NCBI GenBank assembly: GCA_964369755.1
Contig: CAYJFY010000041.1
Coordinates: 1 to 22,313 of the forward strand
DNA from: CAUPWF01 sp964369755
GTDB lineage: Bacteria; Bacillota; Clostridia; Lachnospirales; Lachnospiraceae
Length of the DNA stretch: 22,313 nucleotides
Direction of reading: 5' to 3'
Numbering within the stretch: position 1 is the first letter of the stretch; each line of letters opens with the position of its first letter. The notes under the pieces were generated by a model, which had not been told where the DNA came from, did not search any database, and saw only the letters and a program-made list of their open reading frames with translations. Made by a program: the position numbers and the translations under genes. Below, in pieces: positions 16,039 to 22,313 of the stretch.

Positions 16039-17223
16039 TTATTGTTCCAATACTTCGATTGCTTTTTCCAGTTGTTCATCCACGGTATCCTCTTCTTCAC
16101 CCTCTGGATATTCTTGTTCCACCTCATAGTCTGGTGTAACTCCTACTTCATGTATTTTATTTCCATTCGGTGTAAAATACTCTGATTCCGTCAATTTCAT
16201 CATCGTACCATCTTTTAAATTGTAAATCTGCTGCACCACACCTTTTCCATACGTGGTTTCACCTACAATGGTACCAATTTCATAATCCTGTACCGCACTT
16301 GCAAATATCTCCGAAGCACTGGCACTATAGTTATTGACAAGAACGGCCAATGGCTTATCAAATGTATCATCGCCTGTACTTGTGTAATCGGTTCGATTCC
16401 CTTGTTTATCCTCGGTATAAACCAATACACCCTCTGGCAATAAAACATCTAACATATTACAAACCGTATCCAAATTACCACCAGGATTATTTCTTAGATC
16501 GATCACTAGCGACTCCATCCCTTGTGCTGTCAAGTCGTCTAGGGCTGCCGTATATTGCTCTAGGGTAATCTCGCTAAACTGGGTCACTTCTAGATATCCG
16601 ATACCATTTTCCTTCATCTCGTAAGAAACTGTTTGCTCTTCCACCAATGCGCGCTCAACAGCTACATCTACTCGTTCTCCCGTCTTGTTCTTAATGATAC
16701 CAAGCACAACCTCTGTTCCTGCTTCTCCCTTGATATCCGCAACAACGGAATTCAAATCCACACCAGTAACCGGTTCTCCATCTACCATCTCGATAATGTC
16801 GCCCGATTCCAATCCTGCCTTTGCAGCTGGGGCATCTTGAAACGCATCTACAATAGAAATTACACCCGTTTCCATATCTTGCAATAGGGATGCACCGATT
16901 CCATGATATTTTCCAGATGTCGTCTCTAGTAGAGCCGCTGTCTCCTCTTCATTATAATAGGTACTATACGGATCATCAAGCCCATACATGATTCCTAGAT
17001 ATATTCCATCCTCTAAGGATTTTTCATCTACATCATATAGGAATTCCTCGTCGATGATTGATTGAATTATCCCTATCTTTTCCTCTACTTCATCGCTAAC
17101 AATTCCGTCGTTTTTACTCATATTTAATACGGACATGGTACCAACAACAGCTAATACGATGACTAACATAATAAGGGTGCCACATAGCACCCCTTTTATA
17201 AACTCATTCTTTGTTTGATTCAT
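16039..17223 (-). CDS. Carboxyl-terminal processing protease (PDZ-S41 family, CtpA/CtpB-like)
   Basis: The 394-residue protease has an N-terminal membrane anchor (about residues 11-33), so its catalytic part lies outside the membrane. A short helical region is followed by a PDZ domain (about 100-190, with GIGASL and AGLESGDIIEMVDG). The S41 core has LRNNPGG (243-249), SASASE with nucleophile Ser302, and GKG with base Lys327; the 25-residue spacing matches known CTPs. The C-terminal tail is very acidic (EEYPEGEEEDTVDE-like). It follows ftsE-ftsX, as ctpB does in Bacilli. Roles in sporulation signalling or in processing wall hydrolases and lipoproteins are possible; the substrate cannot be read from sequence. 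Confidence 0.93.
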   Translation of the reverse strand: MNQTKNEFIKGVLCGTLIMLVIVLAVVGTMSVLNMSKNDGIVSDEVEEKIGIIQSIIDEEFLYDVDEKSLEDGIYLGIMYGLDDPYSTYYNEEETAALLETTSGKYHGIGASLLQDMETGVISIVDAFQDAPAAKAGLESGDIIEMVDGEPVTGVDLNSVVADIKGEAGTEVVLGIIKNKTGERVDVAVERALVEEQTVSYEMKENGIGYLEVTQFSEITLEQYTAALDDLTAQGMESLVIDLRNNPGGNLDTVCNMLDVLLPEGVLVYTEDKQGNRTDYTSTGDDTFDKPLAVLVNNYSASASEIFASAVQDYEIGTIVGETTYGKGVVQQIYNLKDGTMMKLTESEYFTPNGNKIHEVGVTPDYEVEQEYPEGEEEDTVDEQLEKAIEVLEQ

Positions 17224-17277
17224 TCTATCTCCCTGAAATGCTCTTCAATTATTAAACTTATGCATTACAATGCTACA

Positions 17278-18192
17278 TTATGCTCTCAAATGTCTACGAA
17301 TCGTAATGAAACTTCCCAAGAATCCAATTCCTACCCCTAGGGCAAGTCCAGCTGGTAATACTGTAGCATATACCTGTTGGATTGGCAAGAACGAGATAAA
17401 CCCTTCTAACACATCAAATCTTTCAAGTACATAAGTTACCAATGGCTCATATGCGAAATACAAAATCGCCAAAGGAATAATCGCTCCAATCAATCCAATG
17501 ATGAGACCTTCTAACACAAACGGCGCACGAACGAACCAGTCTTTCGCACCGATGTATTTCATGATTGCAATCTCACCTTTTCTAACATTTACCCCAATTG
17601 TTACTGTATTGCTAATCAAAAATACTGCGATCAATAATAAAATTGAAATAATGGCAATTGACGCATAGGTAATCAATCGGTTAATGCTTGATAGGGTTGT
17701 TGCAACCACGTCCGATTTATTTACTTTACGCACACCTTCAATACTTTCCGCATATTCTACTAATTCTGTCTGCAATTCAACGTCATTCATATAAACAGAG
17801 TAGTTTGCAGAATCCGCTAACGGGTTATCCCCTTGGAAATACCCTGCTGTAAACAATTCTTTTTCTACACCATCCATATCTTCTGTATAAATCTCTAATG
17901 CTTCTTCCGGTGATGTATACTCAACCTGACTCACATTGTCATGTGCTTGTAGTTGATCACCGATTTCGTCAATTCTTTCTTGCTCTAAATCCTTATCAAA
18001 GAAAACTGTAATTACTACACCATCACCCATGCTCTCAACAATGGATTGAAAGTTAATGATAATTGTAAAAAACAGTCCAAACATAAAAATACAAGTAGAC
18101 ATCGTCAATATTGATGCGAAAGAAAACATCTTATTTCGTGCAATATTAACCACACCTTGCTTCATCGTAAATCCTATTGTACTAATTCTCAT
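17278..18192 (-). CDS. ftsX: Cell division ABC transporter permease FtsX
   Basis: The 304-residue protein has the FtsX topology: a first helix (about 24-47), a large extracytoplasmic loop (about 48-170) with DNVSQVEYTSPEEAL typical of FtsX, and three C-terminal helices (about 172-197, 220-248, 273-296). The KGEIAIMKYIGA segment after the second helix is a family hallmark. With FtsE it forms a complex that does not transport but switches on peptidoglycan hydrolases outside the membrane. The start overlaps the ftsE end by 11 bases. Clostridia often place an M23 or PcsB-like hydrolase gene after ftsX; here the S41 protease follows directly. Confidence 0.96.
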   Translation of the reverse strand: MRISTIGFTMKQGVVNIARNKMFSFASILTMSTCIFMFGLFFTIIINFQSIVESMGDGVVITVFFDKDLEQERIDEIGDQLQAHDNVSQVEYTSPEEALEIYTEDMDGVEKELFTAGYFQGDNPLADSANYSVYMNDVELQTELVEYAESIEGVRKVNKSDVVATTLSSINRLITYASIAIISILLLIAVFLISNTVTIGVNVRKGEIAIMKYIGAKDWFVRAPFVLEGLIIGLIGAIIPLAILYFAYEPLVTYVLERFDVLEGFISFLPIQQVYATVLPAGLALGVGIGFLGSFITIRRHLRA

Positions 18193-18862
18193 CTATTTTT
18201 CCACCTTCGTCGCTAAATATTACACCTTGTTTCATTGTGATTACACGTTTATTCATCTCTGCTACAATCTCGTGATTGTGTGTAACAACAAGTACTGTCG
18301 TTCCCATCTGGTTTGCCTCTTCCAATAGACTCATAATCTCCCATGAGTTCGTCGGGTCTAGGTTTCCAGTCGGCTCATCCGCCAATAAAATTGCTGGCTC
18401 ATTCACAATCGCTCTTGCAATCGCTACTCGTTGTTGTTCACCACCTGATAATTCTTTTGGATAAGATTTATATTTTTGCGCCAATCCAACCAAGGAAAGC
18501 ACAGCAGGCACTTTTTTCTTAATCACCCTGCTTGGTGTCTCAATAACTCTCTGCGCAAATGCTACATTATCATACACGTTACGATCCTTTAACAATCTAA
18601 AGTCTTGGAAGATTACTCCCAGTGCTCTTCGATATTTTGGAATGTGACGGTGCTTTACTCTTTTTAAATTTTTACCATTTACTATAATTGTCCCACTTGT
18701 TGGGTCTAACTCTTTCATAATCAATCGAATTAGCGTTGATTTTCCAGAACCACTGTCCCCTACAATAAATATGAACTCGCCCTGTTCAATCTTAAGACTC
18801 ACTCCGTTTAATGCTGCATTCCCTTGTGAATACTCTTTCTTCACGTCAATAAGTTCAATCAT
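18182..18862 (-). CDS. ftsE: Cell division ATP-binding protein FtsE
   Basis: The 226-residue ABC ATPase has Walker A GDSGSGKST (35-43), the Q-loop at VIFQDFRLL (83-91), which is typical of FtsE, signature LSGGEQQRVAIARA (138-151) and Walker B ILLADEPTGNLD (158-169). H-loop THNHEI follows. It powers FtsX and couples ATP hydrolysis to wall-hydrolase activation at the septum. A GGAGG-type site lies before the ATG. It follows the CdaR-like gene by 16 bp. Confidence 0.97.
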   Translation of the reverse strand: MIELIDVKKEYSQGNAALNGVSLKIEQGEFIFIVGDSGSGKSTLIRLIMKELDPTSGTIIVNGKNLKRVKHRHIPKYRRALGVIFQDFRLLKDRNVYDNVAFAQRVIETPSRVIKKKVPAVLSLVGLAQKYKSYPKELSGGEQQRVAIARAIVNEPAILLADEPTGNLDPTNSWEIMSLLEEANQMGTTVLVVTHNHEIVAEMNKRVITMKQGVIFSDEGGKIDEN

Positions 18863-18878
18863 TACTTCCTCCTAATTT

Positions 18879-19967
18879 TTAGTACTCGAGATTTTCCATG
18901 TATTTCATGTATTTCACTACCATCAATGCAATCTTAAATGTAATCGCATCCTCAAATACACGTAGATCTAACCCTGTACTTTTTTGTAGCTTATCCAAAC
19001 GATAAACTAAGGTGTTTCTATGTATATATAGTTGTCTCGAAGTCTCTGATACATTCAAACTATTATCAAAGAACTTCCCAATCGTCGTCAATGTCTCTTC
19101 ATCAAAATCATCTGGAGACTTTCCTTCAAATATCTCCTTAATGAACATCTTGCATAGCGGAATTGGCAACTGATAGATTAAACGCCCTATCCCCAAAGTG
19201 CTATATGCAATGATTTTTTTATCTTGAAAGAAGATCTTCCCTACATCCAAAGCTATTTTCGCTTCTTTGTATGATTTCGATACTTCTTTAATATCTCCAA
19301 CAATTGTACCAAATGCAACATGAAAATCATAGGACTCAACTTCTTCTAGATGCGCCAACATCTCACTGGCTGCAATCTTCATCTCATGATAACTTTCATG
19401 TTCCTTTAATTCTTTTACCACAATTATATGGTTTTCGTCAACCGCTGTAATAAAATCTTTAGATTTTCCACCTAAAATAATTCTGAATTTTTCGAGTGCA
19501 TTTACATCTTTTGCTTCACTTACTTCAATAATAAACACAACTCTTCTCATTTCAGTATCAATATGTAATTTTTTCGCGCGGTTATATATATCGATTAATA
19601 AAAGATTATCTAACAGTAAATTCTTAATAAAGTTGTCTTTATCAAATCGTTCTTTGTATGCAACCAATAGATTTTGGATCTGGAAAACAATCATCTTGCC
19701 GATCATATACACATCTTCGCCGCCTCCATTTGCAACCAAGATATATTCCAATTGTTGTTCGTCAAATATCTTAAAGAACTGATATCCTTGTACAATCTGA
19801 CTATCTGCTGGTGAGTCCACAAATGCTGGCACCGCCTTTTCATAACTGATTGTATCCGAAAATGTATTTGCTAGCACCTTCCCTTCTAGGTCTAGTACAC
19901 ACAATTCCGCCTTGGTAATATCTTTTAAACCCTCAATTGTACTTTGCAATATTTGATTTGATATCAT
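18879..19967 (-). CDS. CdaR/PucR-type transcriptional regulator
   Basis: The 362-residue protein has an N-terminal sensory region (about 1-135) and a middle GGDEF-like module (about 140-260, with DFHVAFGTIVGDIKEVSKSYKEA). The C-terminal PucR-type helix-turn-helix (about 300-352, NVSETSRQLYIHRNTLVYRLDKL) is the clearest part. This order fits CdaR/PucR family activators, which sense small metabolites. The ligand here is unknown. It stands first, 16 bp before ftsE, so it may control this operon or simply share its promoter. The start has AAGGAG 9 bases upstream. Confidence 0.88.
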   Translation of the reverse strand: MISNQILQSTIEGLKDITKAELCVLDLEGKVLANTFSDTISYEKAVPAFVDSPADSQIVQGYQFFKIFDEQQLEYILVANGGGEDVYMIGKMIVFQIQNLLVAYKERFDKDNFIKNLLLDNLLLIDIYNRAKKLHIDTEMRRVVFIIEVSEAKDVNALEKFRIILGGKSKDFITAVDENHIIVVKELKEHESYHEMKIAASEMLAHLEEVESYDFHVAFGTIVGDIKEVSKSYKEAKIALDVGKIFFQDKKIIAYSTLGIGRLIYQLPIPLCKMFIKEIFEGKSPDDFDEETLTTIGKFFDNSLNVSETSRQLYIHRNTLVYRLDKLQKSTGLDLRVFEDAITFKIALMVVKYMKYMENLEY

Positions 19968-19988
19968 ACACCAATCTCCTTTTCTTTT

Positions 19989-20016
19989 ATTTTATCCACA
20001 ATATAATTAGACACAA
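19989..20016 (-). promoter_or_regulatory. Weak candidate promoter for the cdaR-like/ftsEX run
   Basis: The minus strand offers -35 TTGTGT (forward 20011-20016), a 16-base spacer and -10 TAAAAT (19989-19994). Another TATAAT lies at 20035-20040 but without a good -35. The region is so AT-rich that either could be chance. Confidence 0.25.
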
Positions 20017-20084
20017 TATACAAATAAAATCATCATTATATTCTTTACATCAAATTTACTATTTTGTATTTTAACGCAAAAGCA

Positions 20085-20127
20085 CAAAAAAAGAAAGAGG
20101 AAATCCATATTTTTTATGCATTTCCTC
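20085..20127 (-). terminator. Intrinsic terminator after the spore protein gene
   Basis: A 13-bp stem with one mismatch (arms GAGGAAAT and ATTTCCTC at the outside, 20097-20127) is followed on the minus strand by CTTTCTTTTTTT. It lies about 57 bp after the stop codon of the spore protein gene and separates it from the cdaR-like gene. The rest of the 19968-20183 gap shows no gene. Confidence 0.85.
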
Positions 20128-20183
20128 ATATTTTTAACATTTTATTAATATTTAACCCCCTATACATAGTATACAAATTTATT

Positions 20184-20366
20184 CTATGACTCTCTTTTCC
20201 TCTTCGTAATCAACCCACCAATCCGTCCAGTTTCCTTTGCAGTAAGTGATTTCCACCCCTGCTCCATGACCTTCTCGAGCAAACCCAATTCTTCTGCTAT
20301 CTCATATTTTAATTTCTCTGACTCATCAATTTCCTCTAAATTAATCTTTTTATCCTTTTTTCTCAT
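20184..20366 (-). CDS. Small acid-soluble spore protein, alpha/beta type (divergent)
   Basis: The 60-residue protein has KLKYEIAEELGLLEKV, which matches the N-terminal helix and the germination-protease cleavage region of alpha/beta-type SASPs, followed by GWKSLTAKETGRIGGLITK, the second conserved helix. Such proteins coat spore DNA and protect it from UV and heat. The start at 20366 is chosen because AGGAGG lies 8 bases upstream and the resulting length is normal. A longer in-frame start at 20450 would add 28 residues unlike SASPs and run into the divergent promoter. Its C-terminus is more basic (KRKRES) than classic members, closer to Clostridia minor SASPs. It supports a spore-forming host. 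Confidence 0.87.
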   Translation of the reverse strand: MRKKDKKINLEEIDESEKLKYEIAEELGLLEKVMEQGWKSLTAKETGRIGGLITKRKRES

Positions 20367-20386
20367 TACACCGTCCTCCTTTTCGA

Positions 20387-20416
20387 TAGTATTTCCAATT
20401 TTGGTAAAACTATTCA
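20387..20416 (-). promoter_or_regulatory. Possible sigma-G/F-type promoter of the spore protein gene
   Basis: The minus strand has TGAATA (forward 20411-20416), a 17-base spacer and AATACTA (20387-20393), close to forespore sigma consensus (GHATR and CATNHTA). The leader before the AGGAGG site would be very short, so the call is tentative. Confidence 0.4.
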
Positions 20417-20441
20417 TATGATGTAAAACATCTCCTTTCTC

Positions 20442-20477
20442 TTGACACATAATATTATATGTCGTATAATATACATA
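20442..20477 (+). promoter_or_regulatory. Consensus promoter of the padR operon with overlapping PadR-like dyad
   Basis: A perfect -35 TTGACA (20442-20447), a 17-base spacer and a perfect -10 TATAAT (20465-20470) stand 35 bases before the padR start. The dyad TATGT (20458-20462) and ACATA (20473-20477), ten bases apart, straddles the -10. ATGT/ACAT half-sites are typical of PadR operators, so autorepression is likely. Confidence 0.82.
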
Positions 20478-20504
20478 CCAAAATAATATAGAAAGGAAAA
20501 CAAT

Positions 20505-20828
20505 ATGATATTTAATACAGGATCAACTTTATTGGATGCCATTGTTTTGGCTACCGTCTCTAAAGATGCAAATGGCACATATGGTTATAAAATCACACAA
20601 GATGTCAGCAAGGTCATTGATATCTCCGAATCCACACTATATCCCGTACTACGGCGATTGCTCAAGGACGAATGCCTCGCTGTCTACGATATGCAGTTCG
20701 ATGGACGAAATCGTCGCTATTACAAGATTACAGACAAAGGCTATGCACAGCTCAATTTATATTCCATCGAATGGAAAGTCTACGCAAAAAAAATCACACA
20801 AATTTTCGAAGGAGGTATCACGGTATGA
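20505..20828 (+). CDS. PadR family transcriptional regulator
   Basis: The 107-residue protein is a short (type 2) PadR member with a winged helix-turn-helix. Motifs are LDAIVLATVSKDANGTYGYKI, ISESTLYPVLRRLLKDECL (recognition helix, about 41-59) and the wing DGRNRRYYKITDKG, with a C-terminal dimerisation helix. AAGGA lies just before the ATG. It overlaps the DUF1700 gene by four bases (ATGA), so both are co-translated. In this module the regulator usually represses its own operon and responds to a signal such as cell-envelope stress or an antimicrobial; the ligand is unknown here. Confidence 0.95.
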   Translation: MIFNTGSTLLDAIVLATVSKDANGTYGYKITQDVSKVIDISESTLYPVLRRLLKDECLAVYDMQFDGRNRRYYKITDKGYAQLNLYSIEWKVYAKKITQIFEGGITV

Positions 20829-21505
20829 ATCGAATACTGTTTATGCAAGAATTAGAACGTTTATTAGTCGATATTTCCGAAGAAGATAAAATCGACGCAC
20901 TACAATACTACAATGATTACTTTGATGACGCAGGAGCAGAAAATGAAGGGCAGGTTATAAAAGAACTTGGTAGTCCACAGGACATCGCTCGCTCCATTAC
21001 CGATAGAGAAGTTCCAACCTCAAATATTGATGCCCCATCTATTGTTGAGGGCAATTCTCATACGAATCAAAGATCCTCGGACACCAGGTATAATCATTAC
21101 AAAAACACGAACAATTATAACAATAGCAGTACAAGCACTCAGAAAACTAAGACAAACCTCCTCAACAATAAACTCTTAATGATTATTTTACTTGTTCTCG
21201 CTCTTCCAATCATACTTCCAGTTGGATTTGCGATCTTCTCCTCTCTTTTAGCACTCATGATGACAGGAGTAGGATTTGTGATAGGTGGTTTTGCTAGCCT
21301 CATTCTAGTCCATACAGTTCCTGGCACAATAGTTGCAACCAAACTTGCAATTTCAGGAATCGGATTAATGCTTATCGCACTTGGAAGTTTATGGACTTGG
21401 GGGATATTTAAATTTTTCAAATTCATATCACCTCAACTAGCACACGGAATCACCAAGATAACTGCTGGTTTCAAAAAAAATGGAGGTAAAACACATGCGC
21501 AATAA
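20825..21505 (+). CDS. DUF1700 (HAAS-domain) membrane protein
   Basis: The 226-residue protein starts at the ATG overlapping the padR stop, where AGGAGG lies 9 bases upstream; an upstream in-frame ATG (20672) lies deep in padR and is rejected. The first about 65 residues form the HAAS helical domain (MNRILFMQELERLL, ALQYYNDYFDDAG, VIKELGSPQDIAR), the hallmark of DUF1700. A linker of about 45 residues, very rich in Asn, Ser and Thr, leads to several membrane helices (about 115-212) and a basic tail. It likely relays between the PadR regulator and the downstream DUF4097-like protein. Function is known only by association. Confidence 0.9.
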   Translation: MNRILFMQELERLLVDISEEDKIDALQYYNDYFDDAGAENEGQVIKELGSPQDIARSITDREVPTSNIDAPSIVEGNSHTNQRSSDTRYNHYKNTNNYNNSSTSTQKTKTNLLNNKLLMIILLVLALPIILPVGFAIFSSLLALMMTGVGFVIGGFASLILVHTVPGTIVATKLAISGIGLMLIALGSLWTWGIFKFFKFISPQLAHGITKITAGFKKNGGKTHAQ

Positions 21506-22313
21506 AACCAAAATATTTTTCATCGCATTGGGACTTACATTTCTCGTTGGCTTAGGGCTTTTCATCGGAGGTATTTCCATGGGCGGAAAAACATATATTA
21601 CAAGCCATAATTATCTCCCATTTTCACTTAATTTGGACTTCGACGGGATTGATAATTTCGACTTTAACTTTGATTTGGATTTTGATTTCGATGATAATAA
21701 CGCCATAACTTTCGACAATGAACAAGAATTGTATGTTGTAGGTTCTTCCAACCAGATTCAAGCCATCGAACTCGATGTCCACAGCTGTCGATTATCTATT
21801 ATCGACTCAGATGACGAGGAAATTTCTTTTGCATTTACTGATAATTTGAATGTGGACTATTCCTCTGACAACAACACACTCATTATCGATGCTGAAAACG
21901 ACAATCTGTTATCAGGTTTGGGATTGAATATCGGTTGGTGGAACAGCATGGATTACAACCTTCCAACACTTACCATATACCTTCCATCCTCCATATCATT
22001 GGAGTCTTTTGAAGCTGATTTGGAATTCTGCCAAGTGAATATCGATCGCATCTCTGCAAACAGACAGCTCTTTTCAGCAAGCTTAGCCTCTGTTACTGCG
22101 GACAATCTCACTGGAAACACAATTGAGCTAGACTGCGAATTAAGCGATATGGATGTGGTCAGCTACGCAAACAATGAAATATCAATCAATGCTGAGCTAA
22201 GTGATGTTTCACTCCACGAAAATAGCCATATTGATGATTTTTCATTTGCAGCCAATAGCGAGCTCGGACATGTCTCAATCAATAATGAAACACATAGTAA
22301 TTCCGTCATCCAA
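21495..22313 (+). CDS. DUF4097-like beta-repeat surface protein (partial, C-terminus off the right edge)
   Basis: 273 residues are visible and the frame is open to the edge. The start at 21495 has GGAGG 8 bases upstream and overlaps the DUF1700 end by 11 bases. An N-terminal membrane segment (about 7-28) is followed by an unusual acidic-aromatic tract at 46-67 (LDFDGIDNFDFNFDLDFDFD). From about residue 78 there are repeated short strands (IQAIELDVHSCRLSIIDSDD, LPTLTIYLPSSISLESFEAD, NEISINAELSDVSL) of the right-handed beta-helix type seen in DUF4097 'putative adhesin' proteins. It should face outward from the membrane. Typical third gene of PadR-DUF1700-DUF4097 modules. Confidence 0.87.
   Translation, partial: MRNKTKIFFIALGLTFLVGLGLFIGGISMGGKTYITSHNYLPFSLNLDFDGIDNFDFNFDLDFDFDDNNAITFDNEQELYVVGSSNQIQAIELDVHSCRLSIIDSDDEEISFAFTDNLNVDYSSDNNTLIIDAENDNLLSGLGLNIGWWNSMDYNLPTLTIYLPSSISLESFEADLEFCQVNIDRISANRQLFSASLASVTADNLTGNTIELDCELSDMDVVSYANNEISINAELSDVSLHENSHIDDFSFAANSELGHVSINNETHSNSVIQ

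Noticed and set aside
17228..17280. GCATT/AATGC hairpin between ftsX and the protease gene
   Set aside because: Stem too short and no T-run; not a credible terminator.
20367..20450. Longer N-terminus for the spore protein (28 extra codons)
   Set aside because: The added residues are unlike SASPs, and AGGAGG stands right before the shorter start.
20672..20824. Upstream start for the DUF1700 gene
   Set aside because: It lies out of frame within padR, without a ribosome site; the HAAS domain begins at 20825.

Overview
The window looks like a chromosomal segment of an AT-rich, Gram-positive, spore-forming anaerobe, most likely a Clostridia member close to Lachnospiraceae. The support is a Trp-type T-box riboswitch, strong AGGAG ribosome sites, a PyrK/PyrD-1B dihydroorotate dehydrogenase, a clpC/radA pair, an alpha/beta-type small acid-soluble spore protein, and the order cdaR-like - ftsE - ftsX - ctpA. 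Genus is not determinable by eye.

Layout. Positions 1-20366 are read entirely from the minus strand, and 20505-22313 from the plus strand. From the divergence point leftward (transcription order) there is a spore protein gene with its own terminator. Then comes a long close-packed run: a CdaR/PucR-type regulator, ftsE, ftsX, a PDZ-S41 protease, pyrF, pyrK, pyrD, pyrE, a previously easy-to-miss 50-residue membrane peptide, a VanZ-like protein, a three-helix membrane protein and an M29 aminopeptidase with a large N-terminal extension. A strong sigma-A-like promoter embedded in a perfect 24-bp palindrome then starts purE-purM-purN-purD. These are followed after only 36 bp by clpC, a small conserved beta-rich protein and radA. 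Left of radA is a promoter driving a DUF4258/YgiT-type toxin-antitoxin-like pair and a 66-residue membrane protein. Last, a promoter and a tryptophan-specifying T-box lead into a truncated lipoprotein gene of the TrpX type (tryptophan ABC transporter binding protein), which runs off the left edge.

The plus-strand end is a PadR - DUF1700 - DUF4097-like three-gene module. It has a consensus promoter overlapped by a PadR-like dyad and is typical of envelope-stress or surface-sensing switches. Its last gene runs off the right edge and carries a striking Asp/Phe-alternating tract.

Working together: the pur and pyr blocks supply de novo purine and pyrimidine steps (purF, purL, purC, purH, pyrB and pyrC are not here). 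FtsEX with the S41 protease suits cell-wall hydrolase control in division or sporulation. ClpC and RadA are proteolysis and DNA repair housekeeping. No mobile element, CRISPR array, tRNA or rRNA gene was seen. I did not find an obviously new multi-gene system. The most unusual points are the pur-clpC linkage under a palindromic promoter with GGTCAAA arms, the small membrane-protein cluster behind pyrE, the extended M29 peptidase and the perfect hairpin after the T-box terminator.
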